Source: Bacteroidia bacterium (GTDB lineage Bacteria > Bacteroidota > Bacteroidia > Palsa-965). From it: a DNA stretch of 64,000 nt. Below the pieces are notes generated by a model. It did no database searches. It was not told the origin of the DNA and was given only the letters and a program-made list of their open reading frames with translations. Where the stretch lies: positions 91,850 through 155,849 of the forward strand of contig JALONL010000013.1 of NCBI GenBank assembly GCA_025454955.1. Reading direction: 5' to 3'. Numbering within the stretch: position 1 is the stretch's first letter; the number at the start of each line of letters is the position of its first letter. The translations under genes and the position numbers were made by a program. Shown in pieces: positions 45,101 to 54,355 of the stretch.

Positions 45101-45597
45101 GAGAACCGGTGCCGGTAAAAAAAGTGCGTATCAGAGACGTGATGAATAATGTGGTGAAGATTGACGAGAAGATAAACAAATGGGTTGATCCTGATAATAA
45201 TCATCATGCCCTAATCTATCAAACATACGATGGACAGTTGAATGAGAGCGTGGTCACTTTCTGGGAGGTAGTTGAGCGAAAAAGGGAGAAAACCAGCGTT
45301 TACCAAATGCCGCCTGATGGAAAGAAAATTATTGCCACACTTCAAAGTAATGATTTGTTTTTACTGGGAATCGAAAATACAGCGATAGAATTATCAGACC
45401 AAAAAACGCTATGCAATCATCTTTACAGGGTTCAGAAGATTTCACATGGAGACTACAACTTTCGCCATCACACGGCAAGTCATTTAAATGATGATCGATT
45501 GCTTCATAGAGTAAGAAGTGCTTCAAAATTATTAGCACTAAACCCTGTTAAAGTTATTGTTGACCGGCTAGGAACAATTAAAAAAGCAACTAAGTGA
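42124..45597 (+). CDS. cas9: CRISPR-associated endonuclease Cas9, type II-C
   Basis: 1157 residues. RuvC-I FGFDLGTASIGWV (Asp9); arginine-rich bridge helix RRIKRQIRKQLYRRRKRK (about 55-72); REC lobe; RuvC-II IRIELSRD (Glu540); HNH domain with CPYTGK and NIEHIIPASR (His624); RuvC-III DDHRHHAIDAL (His815, Asp818); PAM-interacting C-terminus. All catalytic residues are present. The locus has only cas9, cas1 and cas2, hence subtype II-C. It cuts DNA matching the 54 spacers below, guided by crRNA and the tracrRNA at 41950-42045. The PAM cannot be read. A+T-richer than surrounding genes. Confidence 0.97.
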   Translation: MNKLIFGFDLGTASIGWVAVNDGKSINGAGVRIFPEGVNRNKKNQKESSLNSERRIKRQIRKQLYRRRKRKSELARVLMKYNMFPQMINLDSELKQVILNKELQTFFSINPYSCRAKAVQDIPIQLTPYELGRVLYHFSQRRGYRSNLLADTDDKETGALFSGKPEEGKTGIISTREGIEKFKTLGSFLNQLNPHSERIRNRYTERQMFIDEFNEVWETQSKFDFWKNILTNELKNQIANDILFFQRPLKSQKGLVGKCRFEPGKPRCPISSPEFELYRIWKTINSIKNGTISLDEKQRKAAFDFMVSKDKFKFGDLAKKLGTDVSQANFNYDNEQVLPGSNTLSKMRLAIGKKQWEEFTPEKIRMLWHDKYNATDKNWLKARLIKNYSLNEEQADKLLNFRLQQGYSGISTKVIRAALPYLEKGFAENEAILIAGISNCFGVRWQDMGAKEQNYIIDSSLDLLKQKSERTLPALREWFGKEFSLTEKELKKLYHHSDEENLNGEEKMRSPIVDKALTELQFLVNAMVVKYGKPDEIRIELSRDIKSSKEKRENTLIEQRRKETENNLIKKELDGLNLPHTAGRILKLKLYREIERKAGNVRCPYTGKSISISQLFSGEVNIEHIIPASRLPGMQLDNLTLCFVDENRAKSNKTPFEYYSSNPVLWEEIKNNAYHLLPYRKYIRFISDNHPELDDFINRQLNETRYISRKARARLQKQFPEIRVNVTQGATTAMLRHYWGLDSILQPNYQIGVLPDGEYLAVFDEKNVLVEAQRWNYDKLKDIEKALEKKGMIVYGNVVKGVFKPYKTRDDHRHHAIDALTIACTKVAYVQKIAEFESNDIKDYEKQIQFPQPWPSFWQDAKKAVSEILVSHKKRNKILTKSIVKRKVKGKLVIGEGLAARDQLHNDTFYGQYKDRSGKNYYHYRKPLNQITESAQVNKIVDEHVRKAVIEAILKADPGINIKEKYKVPNGAFFQKTESGRFTPLVFLPNKNGEPVPVKKVRIRDVMNNVVKIDEKINKWVDPDNNHHALIYQTYDGQLNESVVTFWEVVERKREKTSVYQMPPDGKKIIATLQSNDLFLLGIENTAIELSDQKTLCNHLYRVQKISHGDYNFRHHTASHLNDDRLLHRVRSASKLLALNPVKVIVDRLGTIKKATK

Positions 45598-46496
45598 TTA
45601 CAAGAACACTTTTAATTGAAAATCCCGTTTCTTTATCGGTAAAGCATAAGCAATTAGTAATTACCAATAAGGAAATCGGACTTCAAACACCAGTTCCAAT
45701 TGAAGACATTGGTGTGGTAATAATCGACAATAAGGAAGTGATTATTACCATGCATGTAATTCAGGAAATGTCGGCAAATAATGTGGCTGTAGTATTTTGT
45801 AATTCGCAACATTTGCCCGAATCAATGCTTCTTCCGCTTGACAGTAATTCTGTACAAACCGAAAGGTTCAGAAATCAGATTGAAGCAGGAATTCCACTTA
45901 AAAAACAGCTTTGGCAGCAGACCATTAAGAATAAAATAAGAAATCAGGCCAGTGTGCTTCGTATTACAAATAAGAACGAAGCCCCCCTTCACTATATGGC
46001 CAGTCAGGTTAAAAGCGGCGACATCACCAATGAAGAAGCACAAGCCAGCAGATATTACTGGGGAGTAATTTTCGAAGAGTTCAAAGTTTCGTTCAGGCGG
46101 GAGCGGATGGGAATGCCTCCCAATAATTTGCTGAACTATGGTTACACAATTCTTAGGGCGGCTGTAGCAAGGGCTTTAACAGGTTCGGGCCTGCTACCCA
46201 CATTGGGAATTCATCATCGTAATAAATACAATGCTTACTGTCTGGCCGACGATATTATGGAACCATATCGGGCATGGGTGGATATAGAGGTATGGCGTAT
46301 TATGCACGATGTCCCGAATTATCATGTCCTTACTCGCGAACTAAAAACAAGGCTCCTCAAAGTACTAACACACGATGTACATTTTGAGAATAAAAGCAGC
46401 CCATTAATGGTTGCTTTGTCCTCTACTACTTCTTCATTAGCCAATTGCTTTGCCGGATCTGAAAAATTTATTCGTTATCCTTCGTTGCTTGGATGA
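45594..46496 (+). CDS. cas1: CRISPR-associated integrase Cas1
   Basis: 300 residues, GTG start overlapping the cas9 stop by 4 bases (GTGA). Catalytic Glu148 in NEEAQASRYYW, His207/208 in GIHHRNKYNAYCLADD and the acidic residues Asp219/220 and Glu223 in DDIMEPYRAW are all present. Cas1 with Cas2 inserts new spacers into the array. Type II Cas1 also needs Cas9 for PAM selection. Confidence 0.96.
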   Translation: MITRTLLIENPVSLSVKHKQLVITNKEIGLQTPVPIEDIGVVIIDNKEVIITMHVIQEMSANNVAVVFCNSQHLPESMLLPLDSNSVQTERFRNQIEAGIPLKKQLWQQTIKNKIRNQASVLRITNKNEAPLHYMASQVKSGDITNEEAQASRYYWGVIFEEFKVSFRRERMGMPPNNLLNYGYTILRAAVARALTGSGLLPTLGIHHRNKYNAYCLADDIMEPYRAWVDIEVWRIMHDVPNYHVLTRELKTRLLKVLTHDVHFENKSSPLMVALSSTTSSLANCFAGSEKFIRYPSLLG

Positions 46497-46831
46497 GCAT
46501 TAAGCGCCTGAGTGCCTATCGGATTATGTGGATATTTGTCTTTTTCGACCTGCCAACCGCCACCAAAAAAGACAGACATAATTATGCCCGGTTCAGAAGA
46601 AAACTTCAGGACGACGGTTTTGTAATGATGCAATTTTCTGTGTACAGACGCTTTTGTGCCAGTGGCGAAAATGCGGATGTACATACCAAAAGAGTCTTCC
46701 AGTTTCTTCCCCCAAAAGGACAAATCAGCATCATGCGTGTAACCGATAAGCAGTACTCTGAAATAAAGCACTTTATCGGAAAATCAGCACAGCCGGTTCC
46801 GAATAGCCCTCAACAGCTCGAATTATTTTAA
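46493..46831 (+). CDS. cas2: CRISPR-associated protein Cas2
   Basis: 112 residues. Ferredoxin-like fold with FVFFDLPT (Asp19) near the N-terminus and KKDRHNYARFRRKLQDDGFV. The ATG overlaps the cas1 stop by 4 bases (ATGA); an internal ATG (MWIFVFFDLPT) is an alternative start 11 codons in. Forms the adaptation complex with Cas1. Last cas gene before the array leader. Confidence 0.95.
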   Translation: MSIKRLSAYRIMWIFVFFDLPTATKKDRHNYARFRRKLQDDGFVMMQFSVYRRFCASGENADVHTKRVFQFLPPKGQISIMRVTDKQYSEIKHFIGKSAQPVPNSPQQLELF

Positions 46832-46836
46832 AATGC

Positions 46837-46871
46837 ATCAGGAGTAAACATCTAATATGTTTACCCCTGAT
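46837..46871. terminator. Inverted repeat between cas2 and the array
   Basis: ATCAGGAGTAAACAT, loop CTAAT, ATGTTTACCCCTGAT: a 15-bp stem with one mismatch. No U-tract follows on either strand. It can stall cas or crRNA transcripts or act as the integration-host/leader element of the adaptation end. Confidence 0.5.
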
Positions 46872-46929
46872 ATTTATGCTAAAACTAATCTTTTAGATGC
46901 TTGATTATTAGAAGATTGAACAATCAACT

Positions 46930-49900
46930 AATATCGTTAATTCCTTTTCGTCTTCAAATCACAACGGTGCTGGCGAAGCCTCCAACTTTCTGCTAAATAT
47001 CGTTAATTCCTTTTCGTCTTCAAATCACAACACTGTGACCGGCATTGGCAACACCGTTTATAATATCGTTAATTCCTTTTCGTCTTCAAATCACAACAAC
47101 AGAATTGAGGGCATAGGCCGCCCCGCGAATATCGTTAATTCCTTTTCGTCTTCAAATCACAACTGTTAGTGCTGGTGTTGCGGACAGCACTTAAATATCG
47201 TTAATTCCTTTTCGTCTTCAAATCACAACCACATTGGGTCACGCAGCTTTTCGTTTAAAAATATCGTTAATTCCTTTTCGTCTTCAAATCACAACTGCCC
47301 CGCACGAATGCGAAAGCTGGCTGGCAATATCGTTAATTCCTTTTCGTCTTCAAATCACAACTTAGAACCGGTGGACAGATATTTAGCTGCCAATATCGTT
47401 AATTCCTTTTCGTCTTCAAATCACAACTTGAAAAGCGTCAACTTGAAAATACAATTAAATATCGTTAATTCCTTTTCGTCTTCAAATCACAACTAACCAA
47501 GTAACTGTTGATGAACTTACCAAAATATCGTTAATTCCTTTTCGTCTTCAAATCACAACTACCGAACGATTGATAAATTAACGGGGCAAAATATCGTTAA
47601 TTCCTTTTCGTCTTCAAATCACAACCCATATGGGTAAGCCTTGTTTGCTTCTTAAATATCGTTAATTCCTTTTCGTCTTCAAATCACAACCCATGCACAC
47701 GGTGGAGCTCACCACTACCAAATATCGTTAATTCCTTTTCGTCTTCAAATCACAACTAAACTTCCCATCCTCAAAAATCAAAATGTAATATCGTTAATTC
47801 CTTTTCGTCTTCAAATCACAACTAAACGTTCGCCACGAGCACCGTGCTGCCGAATATCGTTAATTCCTTTTCGTCTTCAAATCACAACTGACAGTGCAAG
47901 ATATAAAGCACTTGGTAAAATATCGTTAATTCCTTTTCGTCTTCAAATCACAACCAATACTGCGACGTTTCTGCCGTTGTTTCAATATCGTTAATTCCTT
48001 TTCGTCTTCAAATCACAACTGCGTAATGGTGAAGAATTAGCGTTTCAAAAATATCGTTAATTCCTTTTCGTCTTCAAATCACAACAGTTCGGGTATCATG
48101 CACTCCCATCCGTGTAATATCGTTAATTCCTTTTCGTCTTCAAATCACAACAAGCCGCAGTTTCTTTTTCGTCTAAACTTAATATCGTTAATTCCTTTTC
48201 GTCTTCAAATCACAACTTAAGCCGCTCCATGTTTCCGGCGAACGTAAATATCGTTAATTCCTTTTCGTCTTCAAATCACAACCCAATTACACCATGTAAT
48301 TGCCCACTGTTGAATATCGTTAATTCCTTTTCGTCTTCAAATCACAACTCATTTGTGAGGTTAAGAACAGCATCAACTAATATCGTTAATTCCTTTTCGT
48401 CTTCAAATCACAACCGTTACGTTGACGGGGGCGGTACGGAAGCCAATATCGTTAATTCCTTTTCGTCTTCAAATCACAACTCATATCGCTGTCAATGTCT
48501 TTAGCTTTCAAATATCGTTAATTCCTTTTCGTCTTCAAATCACAACCACCGGCACTGACCAGCGAAAATTCAAGAGAATATCGTTAATTCCTTTTCGTCT
48601 TCAAATCACAACCCTTATCGTCGCTCACTCTGGGACTGCGCAATATCGTTAATTCCTTTTCGTCTTCAAATCACAACCGCCTCCGAGTACGGCAGCAACA
48701 TCAGTGAATATCGTTAATTCCTTTTCGTCTTCAAATCACAACCATCTGGCAGTTGGTGCCGATAAACTCGTCAATATCGTTAATTCCTTTTCGTCTTCAA
48801 ATCACAACGCCTACTTGTAACGCTATTCCTATGCTTCAAATATCGTTAATTCCTTTTCGTCTTCAAATCACAACTCGTGAGCTCAAGCGGCGCATTGGAT
48901 ATTAATATCGTTAATTCCTTTTCGTCTTCAAATCACAACTGAACACCTTTAACCCGCTTGGATCGGCAAAATATCGTTAATTCCTTTTCGTCTTCAAATC
49001 ACAACCCAGAACCCACACATGTTCGATCAGGTGAAAATATCGTTAATTCCTTTTCGTCTTCAAATCACAACTGCCGAACGAAGACAACATTTGCGCAATG
49101 GAATATCGTTAATTCCTTTTCGTCTTCAAATCACAACTTACCTGGTCGACATGATGTATGCGACGTTAATATCGTTAATTCCTTTTCGTCTTCAAATCAC
49201 AACATGCCCGCATCTTCAACGAGCAGCCGGTTAAATATCGTTAATTCCTTTTCGTCTTCAAATCACAACCTTTAACTCCGAAGCCTTATGCACTTTCGAA
49301 TATCGTTAATTCCTTTTCGTCTTCAAATCACAACTGTAACTGCATAGTGCAGCACGTTGTAGCAATATCGTTAATTCCTTTTCGTCTTCAAATCACAACT
49401 ATTTCAACGACGATCACACCTGTGCGCCGAATATCGTTAATTCCTTTTCGTCTTCAAATCACAACTGCATTGTCTATTTCGTGGATTAATTGCAGAATAT
49501 CGTTAATTCCTTTTCGTCTTCAAATCACAACTGCAAACTCTTCTTTGGTCGGCATGTAAAAATATCGTTAATTCCTTTTCGTCTTCAAATCACAACCTCG
49601 ACCTCAGCGGAACACAAATCGCGGCCAATATCGTTAATTCCTTTTCGTCTTCAAATCACAACGTGGCGTAACTATGGGCGCCCACGCAAACCAATATCGT
49701 TAATTCCTTTTCGTCTTCAAATCACAACTGTGGCTTCGCATACCTGTAAACATAAGGTAATATCGTTAATTCCTTTTCGTCTTCAAATCACAACGTTTTT
49801 GTTTAACGTATTTAAAACGGCTAAAATATCGTTAATTCCTTTTCGTCTTCAAATCACAACATTGTTTGGCTTCGAGTTTAGCGATTCGCTAATATCGTTA

Positions 49901-50518
49901 ATTCCTTTTCGTCTTCAAATCACAACTCTCTTTATATACCTTTACTTTTTGCTGTAAATATCGTTAATTCCTTTTCGTCTTCAAATCACAACTCATGGGG
50001 GGCCGTGCTTGCCACTGCCGTTAATATCGTTAATTCCTTTTCGTCTTCAAATCACAACTCAGGCATTCGAATACACCCAGGGAATACAATATCGTTAATT
50101 CCTTTTCGTCTTCAAATCACAACCTCCGTATGCGCCTGATGGCCGTACTCGTTAATATCGTTAATTCCTTTTCGTCTTCAAATCACAACGTATCCAGATA
50201 CGTTTTCGCTCGTGCGGAAATATCGTTAATTCCTTTTCGTCTTCAAATCACAACATTCAGGCGCGCAGGAGCCCGCTGATCTTTAATATCGTTAATTCCT
50301 TTTCGTCTTCAAATCACAACACAAGTCCACAATAGGACTTGACAAATACGAATATCGTTAATTCCTTTTCGTCTTCAAATCACAACGGAAAATCAAATCA
50401 CATACGACGCGGGGCGAATATCGTTAATTCCTTTTCGTCTTCAAATCACAACCAATCACGCCTCCACAGATTTGTGAATATAAATATCGTTAATTCCTTT
50501 TCGCCTTCAAATCAAAAC
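46930..50518 (-). CRISPR. Type II-C CRISPR array: 55 repeats, 54 spacers
   Basis: Counted by hand: 55 repeats of 36 bases and 54 spacers, mostly 30 bases (about eleven are one base short). In crRNA orientation (minus strand) the repeat begins GTTGTGATTTGAAGAC and ends GGAATTAACGATATT. All copies looked identical except the last at 50483-50518, which has two changes (repeat positions 4 and 15). The degenerate copy is far from cas2, so the acquisition (leader) end is the cas2 side at 46832-46929 while crRNAs are read toward it, as is typical of II-C. Short frames in the array are repeat artefacts. Confidence 0.98.
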
Positions 50519-50563
50519 CACACTAAGTTCAATCAACCCGCTTAAAATCCAATCCCCCCAACA

Positions 50564-50595
50564 TTTGAAAACAAAAATATTTTCCCTCATATTTG
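50564..50595 (+). promoter_or_regulatory. Promoter of the sugar MFS gene
   Basis: TTTG at 50564-50567, then exactly 20 bases, then CATATTTG at 50588-50595 (one mismatch to TAnnTTTG). It leaves a 24-base leader. Confidence 0.55.
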
Positions 50596-50619
50596 CCCTA
50601 AACACCTAACCACGCCGAA

Positions 50620-51900
50620 ATGACCAAACCCGCCAAATCATCACTCGTCCCCATAATCATCCTCGGAATACTCTTCTTCATCTTCGGCTTCGTAACCTGG
50701 CTCAACGGCACACTCATTCCCTACCTCAAAATTGCCTGCGAACTAAACGACTTCCAATCGCTGCTGGTGACCTTTGCATTTTACATTTCCTACTTCGTAA
50801 TGGCATTACCTTCATCGTGGATTTTGCAAAAGACCGGATTGAAAAACGGCATGATGCTGGGGCTGCTTGTAATGGCGTGCGGGGCGTTGTTGTTTATTCC
50901 GGGAGCGCAAACAAGAGTGTTTTACATTTTCGCGGCGGGCTTGTTTGTGATTGGTACAGGGCTGTCTATTCTGCAAACTGCATCCAATCCGTATATCACT
51001 ATTGTGGGGCCTATTGAAAGTGCGGCAAAACGCATCAGTATTATGGGTATCTGCAATAAAATTGCGGGTGTGCTTGCTCCGCTTATCATGGGTGCAATTA
51101 TTCTGGCCGATGCCGATTCGCTCACCGTGTCGCTGGCAAAGGCCGATGCGGCAAGCAAGGCAGCCATGCTCGACGAACTGGCTTCGCGTGTGGTATGGCC
51201 TTACACCTTGATGGCTGTGGCGCTTACCGGACTCGGACTCATGGTGCGCTTTTCGCCGCTGCCCGAAATTGAAGAGGCTAAAGACGAAAACGAAGAAAGC
51301 CGTACAAAAAAAGCTGATGCGGGGAAGACCAGCATCATGCAGTTTCCGAATCTTATCCTTGGTGTTATTGCGTTGTTCTTTTACGTGGGTGCCGAAGTAA
51401 TTGCAGGCGATACCATTGGCATTTACGGACAATCGCAACAAATTCCCTTGTCGGAGGCGAAGAACTTTACTTCCTATACTTTAATTGCAATGGTAATTGG
51501 CTACATCGCAGGCATAATAGCAATTCCCAAATACATTTCACAGTCGAAAGCGCTGGCGGTTTCGGCAGTTACGGGTGTGCTTTTCAGCCTCATTGCCATT
51601 CATACGCACGGTTATGTTTCGGTGCTGTTTATAGCTTTGATGGGGCTTGCCAATGCGTTGGTGTGGCCCGCCATCTGGCCGCTGGCCATTGAAGGATTGG
51701 GGCGTTTTACCAAAACCGGTTCGGCATTGCTTATTATGGCTATTGCGGGCGGCGCGCTGCTGCCCTTGCTGTATGGGAAGCTGGCCGGTATAGATTCTAT
51801 CGGCAACCGTCAGGCTTACTGGATTATGGTGCCGTGCTATCTGTTTATTCTTTTCTACAGCGTGAAAGGATATAAGATTAAACAATGGGGCAGAAAATAA
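50620..51900 (+). CDS. Sugar MFS transporter (FucP/GluP-like)
   Basis: 426 residues, twelve predicted transmembrane helices. FFIFGFVTWLNGTLIPYLK and the ILQTASNPYITIVGP signature (helix 4) are typical of the FucP/glucose-galactose proton symporter family. MALPSSWILQKTGLKNGMML is the loop 2-3 motif. It imports a hexose or fucose-like sugar; the exact substrate is not readable. Confidence 0.92.
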   Translation: MTKPAKSSLVPIIILGILFFIFGFVTWLNGTLIPYLKIACELNDFQSLLVTFAFYISYFVMALPSSWILQKTGLKNGMMLGLLVMACGALLFIPGAQTRVFYIFAAGLFVIGTGLSILQTASNPYITIVGPIESAAKRISIMGICNKIAGVLAPLIMGAIILADADSLTVSLAKADAASKAAMLDELASRVVWPYTLMAVALTGLGLMVRFSPLPEIEEAKDENEESRTKKADAGKTSIMQFPNLILGVIALFFYVGAEVIAGDTIGIYGQSQQIPLSEAKNFTSYTLIAMVIGYIAGIIAIPKYISQSKALAVSAVTGVLFSLIAIHTHGYVSVLFIALMGLANALVWPAIWPLAIEGLGRFTKTGSALLIMAIAGGALLPLLYGKLAGIDSIGNRQAYWIMVPCYLFILFYSVKGYKIKQWGRK

Positions 51901-51968
51901 TTCGCTGCGCGATTGGAAAAATCAAGCAAAGAATTTTTGGACTGAACTCTGTTTTCTCCGCAATTCAC

Positions 51969-52400
51969 TTACCATCTTATTCCTGCGGGATCTTTCAGTA
52001 ATTCCAGCACGGGCAGCCAGTCGCTTTCGGGATCGAAACCGGCTTTGTCTTCAAACAGCACGTTGAAATACGGCTTCTTGTCGTAGTTGCCGTAAGCGGT
52101 GTTTTGCACTTCGGGATTTTCGTTTACAAAGTCGAAATGAATATCGTGTTCGCGGAAAAGCGTGAGGTATTCTTTTAATTCATGATCGTGCGAGCAGGTG
52201 TAGAGAATGAGGCAGATGTCTTCGCGTTTGGAAGCCAGTTGCAAAACCTCGCGGGCGTGGTCGTAAAAAGTACGGGGTAAATCGCCGCCGCGGTGCGTGG
52301 GCGGCATCATGGTGCCATGTATGTCCACAGCCCAGTATATGCGCGTCCAGTTTCGTTCGCGGGCAGTGCGGCAGGCAGTGGTGATGGCGCGTACAATCAT
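51969..52400 (-). CDS. HAD-like hydrolase of unknown substrate
   Basis: 143 residues from ATG 52400. YWAVDIHGTMM resembles HAD motif I (DxDGT) with the second Asp replaced by His; LILYTCSHDHE fits motif II; KKPYFNVLFEDKAGFD supplies the Lys and Asp of motifs III/IV. The His in motif I makes phosphatase activity uncertain. No operon partner. Confidence 0.6.
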   Translation of the reverse strand: MIVRAITTACRTARERNWTRIYWAVDIHGTMMPPTHRGGDLPRTFYDHAREVLQLASKREDICLILYTCSHDHELKEYLTLFREHDIHFDFVNENPEVQNTAYGNYDKKPYFNVLFEDKAGFDPESDWLPVLELLKDPAGIRW

Positions 52401-52445
52401 GTGACAAAAGTAAAGAAGCAATATGGATGAACTAAAAATTACGAA

Positions 52446-52703
52446 TTAATTCACTGATAATTTTTGATGCGTTTTCTGTCGGGCGGCTTCCACTGCGCGG
52501 GCGGCGTTTATGCGTCCGTAGCCATACCAGTGGCTGTGTCCGTGGCGGTCGTAGTGGCCGTGATCGTGATCTATTTTATCGCAGGTGTGGCGGATAATTT
52601 CTTTTACTTCCTGCGCAGTGAGGCGCGGGTTGGCTTCGAGCATGAGTGCGCACACACCGGCCACACCGGGGCAGGCGCTCGAAGTGCTACCGAAAGTGGT
52701 CGT
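52446..52703 (-). pseudogene. S8 peptidase, C-terminal remnant
   Basis: In frame from about 52703 down to 52446: TFGSTSSACPGVAGVCAL carries the catalytic-Ser block of subtilisin-like S8 peptidases (TSSACPG; family form GTSxAxP), followed by NPRLTAQEVKEIIRHTC and GYGRINAARAVEAA, the usual end of the domain, with a short tail. A stop (52704-52706) directly precedes the Ser block, so there is no Asp or His region. The missing N-terminal part is at 53815-54227; the AT-rich cassette lies in between. Not a functional peptidase. Confidence 0.8.
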
Positions 52704-52707
52704 TTAA

Positions 52708-52926
52708 TCACAGTGTTTTACGTGATCGTTTTCTTTTCTTAATGTACTGAATTTTTTTATATAGTAGCTCAATTGTTTCATCAATATCTTTATTTCCTTC
52801 AATATCATAATAAAACCCATTTATGTGAAATGTAGCACACCACTTATCAGGCTTGTTATATTCTCTGAATTTCCAGAGTCCAATTAGATGCTTCTCAACC
52901 TTAGAGAACTTATTTTTCAATGTCAT
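52708..52926 (-). CDS. Small basic protein in the AT-rich cassette
   Basis: 72 residues: MTLKNKFSKVEKHLIGLWKF ... CATFHINGFYYDIEGNKDID, ending in a basic run IKKRKRSRKTL. No family recognised. It starts inside the end of the membrane/GNAT-like gene (17-base overlap), so the two are coupled. A+T-rich codon use unlike the flanking genes. Ends 5 bases from the peptidase remnant. Confidence 0.6.
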   Translation of the reverse strand: MTLKNKFSKVEKHLIGLWKFREYNKPDKWCATFHINGFYYDIEGNKDIDETIELLYKKIQYIKKRKRSRKTL

Positions 52927-53752
52927 CTTTAATTAATTTTATGCTGTTCTTATCAAGTTTTAATCTCCATATTGAATTATCATCAGCAGTAGGATCAATT
53001 TTGTTGAATGAAAATCTTCTAACTAAATTCATCCCATCTTTAGTTATAGGTCTACAATAAATAGTAATTGGTTTTTCTTCATTAACAATATATAATCTCT
53101 GAATAAGGGATTTAACTATATAACCACTGAGAAATTTATTATGATCAGGATCTTTACAGTTACCAATTGCTGCAAGATAAAAGTTATCACAGTTTGCAAT
53201 AGACTTCATAATATTTTTTGCCTTAAATAAAGATCCATTTATTTGATTTGACTCTAATAACGTTTTAGTCTTTTCTGTTATGGGAAAAAGTTCTATATAT
53301 CCAATTAAATTATGTTTTTTTGAGTATAATCCTAAAAAGCACTGCTGGTTAACAGAATGAATTTTCAATAATTCACTATATGGAAGAATCCCCGGCCCAA
53401 GGTTTGATATCATTATTTTATATAAATCATCCATTTCTGAACGAGGAATCGGATTTAATTCATACTTCAAGTTATTACGATTAAATAATGTTTGAAATAA
53501 CTTCATATTTATCCTATTGATAATATTATTTCGTATCTGAAGAAATACATTTATTGATAACGGAGTTAGTGAGGATGCAATTGTAATTAATTGAATAGTT
53601 GGTTCATATTTCTGACCACTAGAATCCAAAAACCAAATGACTGATAGTGCGAATATAGAAATTTCAGCAAAATAGTGTATTTTATAGTTGTTCATGCTTA
53701 TGTACACATTAAATTTGATAGCAATTAAACAAAAATAAACAGTAATACTCAA
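52910..53752 (-). CDS. Membrane-anchored GNAT-like protein in the AT-rich cassette
   Basis: 280 residues from the first ATG (an ATG at 53695 also begins a good segment). Two to three hydrophobic helices in the first 75 residues (YFAEISIFALSVIWFL; ITIASSLTPLSINVFL) are followed by a soluble domain of about 190 residues. That domain has acetyltransferase-like features: LGLYSKKHNLIGYIELFPIT, FLSGYIVKSLIQRL and YCRPITKDGMNLVRRFSF (a GNAT-style closing strand). The acetyl-CoA P-loop is not clear. Codon use is strongly A+T-rich. Function unknown; the cassette replaces the middle of a peptidase gene. Confidence 0.6.
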   Translation of the reverse strand: MSITVYFCLIAIKFNVYISMNNYKIHYFAEISIFALSVIWFLDSSGQKYEPTIQLITIASSLTPLSINVFLQIRNNIINRINMKLFQTLFNRNNLKYELNPIPRSEMDDLYKIMISNLGPGILPYSELLKIHSVNQQCFLGLYSKKHNLIGYIELFPITEKTKTLLESNQINGSLFKAKNIMKSIANCDNFYLAAIGNCKDPDHNKFLSGYIVKSLIQRLYIVNEEKPITIYCRPITKDGMNLVRRFSFNKIDPTADDNSIWRLKLDKNSIKLIKDDIEK

Positions 53753-53814
53753 AAAAACAACTACAGATTTAAAATAATTTAAAAATAAGATTGCTTTAAG
53801 ATCTACATATCAAA

Positions 53815-54227
53815 AATAGTTGTAAGCAATGCTCGCGGCTCACCGCATGATGAAATTTTACGAAAAAAGCCTGTGTATAAACGGCAGGACGGTTGGAAAG
53901 ACTGTCGGTATATAAACGGCCGGCATAACGGATATTGTTTCCTTCCTCGTTCGGAAAAAGATCGCGGGCTTTGTTGCGTATCTGTATCGCCTTTTCGGGT
54001 AATGCGCTGCGCACACGTAATATAAATGTGTTCGACTCGGGCAGTGTATCCACGAGGTAAAACGACTTGAGTAATTTCTTCGACTCCACACCCTGTATGC
54101 AGGCCTCAAGCGAATCGCAATGCCCGCCAATGATGAGGTGCTGCTCACTTTCTGTTACCTGCACCCTCCGGCCTTTGTGGCCACCGATAAAATAATGATA
54201 CTGCTTACGCTGTGCTTCCTGTTTCAT
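53815..54227 (-). pseudogene. S8 peptidase, N-terminal remnant
   Basis: From ATG 54227: MKQEAQRKQYHYFIGGHKGR ... IRYAGRLYTDSLSNRPAVYT, then QAFFVKFHHAVSREHCLQLF. The RYAGRLYTDS and FFVKF blocks are typical of the prodomain-like N-terminal part of Bacteroidota S8 serine peptidases. Homology stops about 53812; the frame then runs a few aberrant codons to a stop at 53796. The Asp and His catalytic regions are absent from both fragments. Confidence 0.7.
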
Positions 54228-54355
54228 GTGCTGGGTTTACTGGGTTAAGTTAATCAATTCTGATGGTTTTTTCAGGATGATTCGGCAGAGAAGGATTGAG
54301 CCGGTTTTACCAATAATTTCTATATTCCCGCCCGAAACAATTAAAACTAAACTTC

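Noticed and set aside
47308..49957. Several short frames reading NIVNSFSSSNHN or ISLIPFRLQITT repeats
   Set aside because: They are translations of the CRISPR repeat, not proteins.
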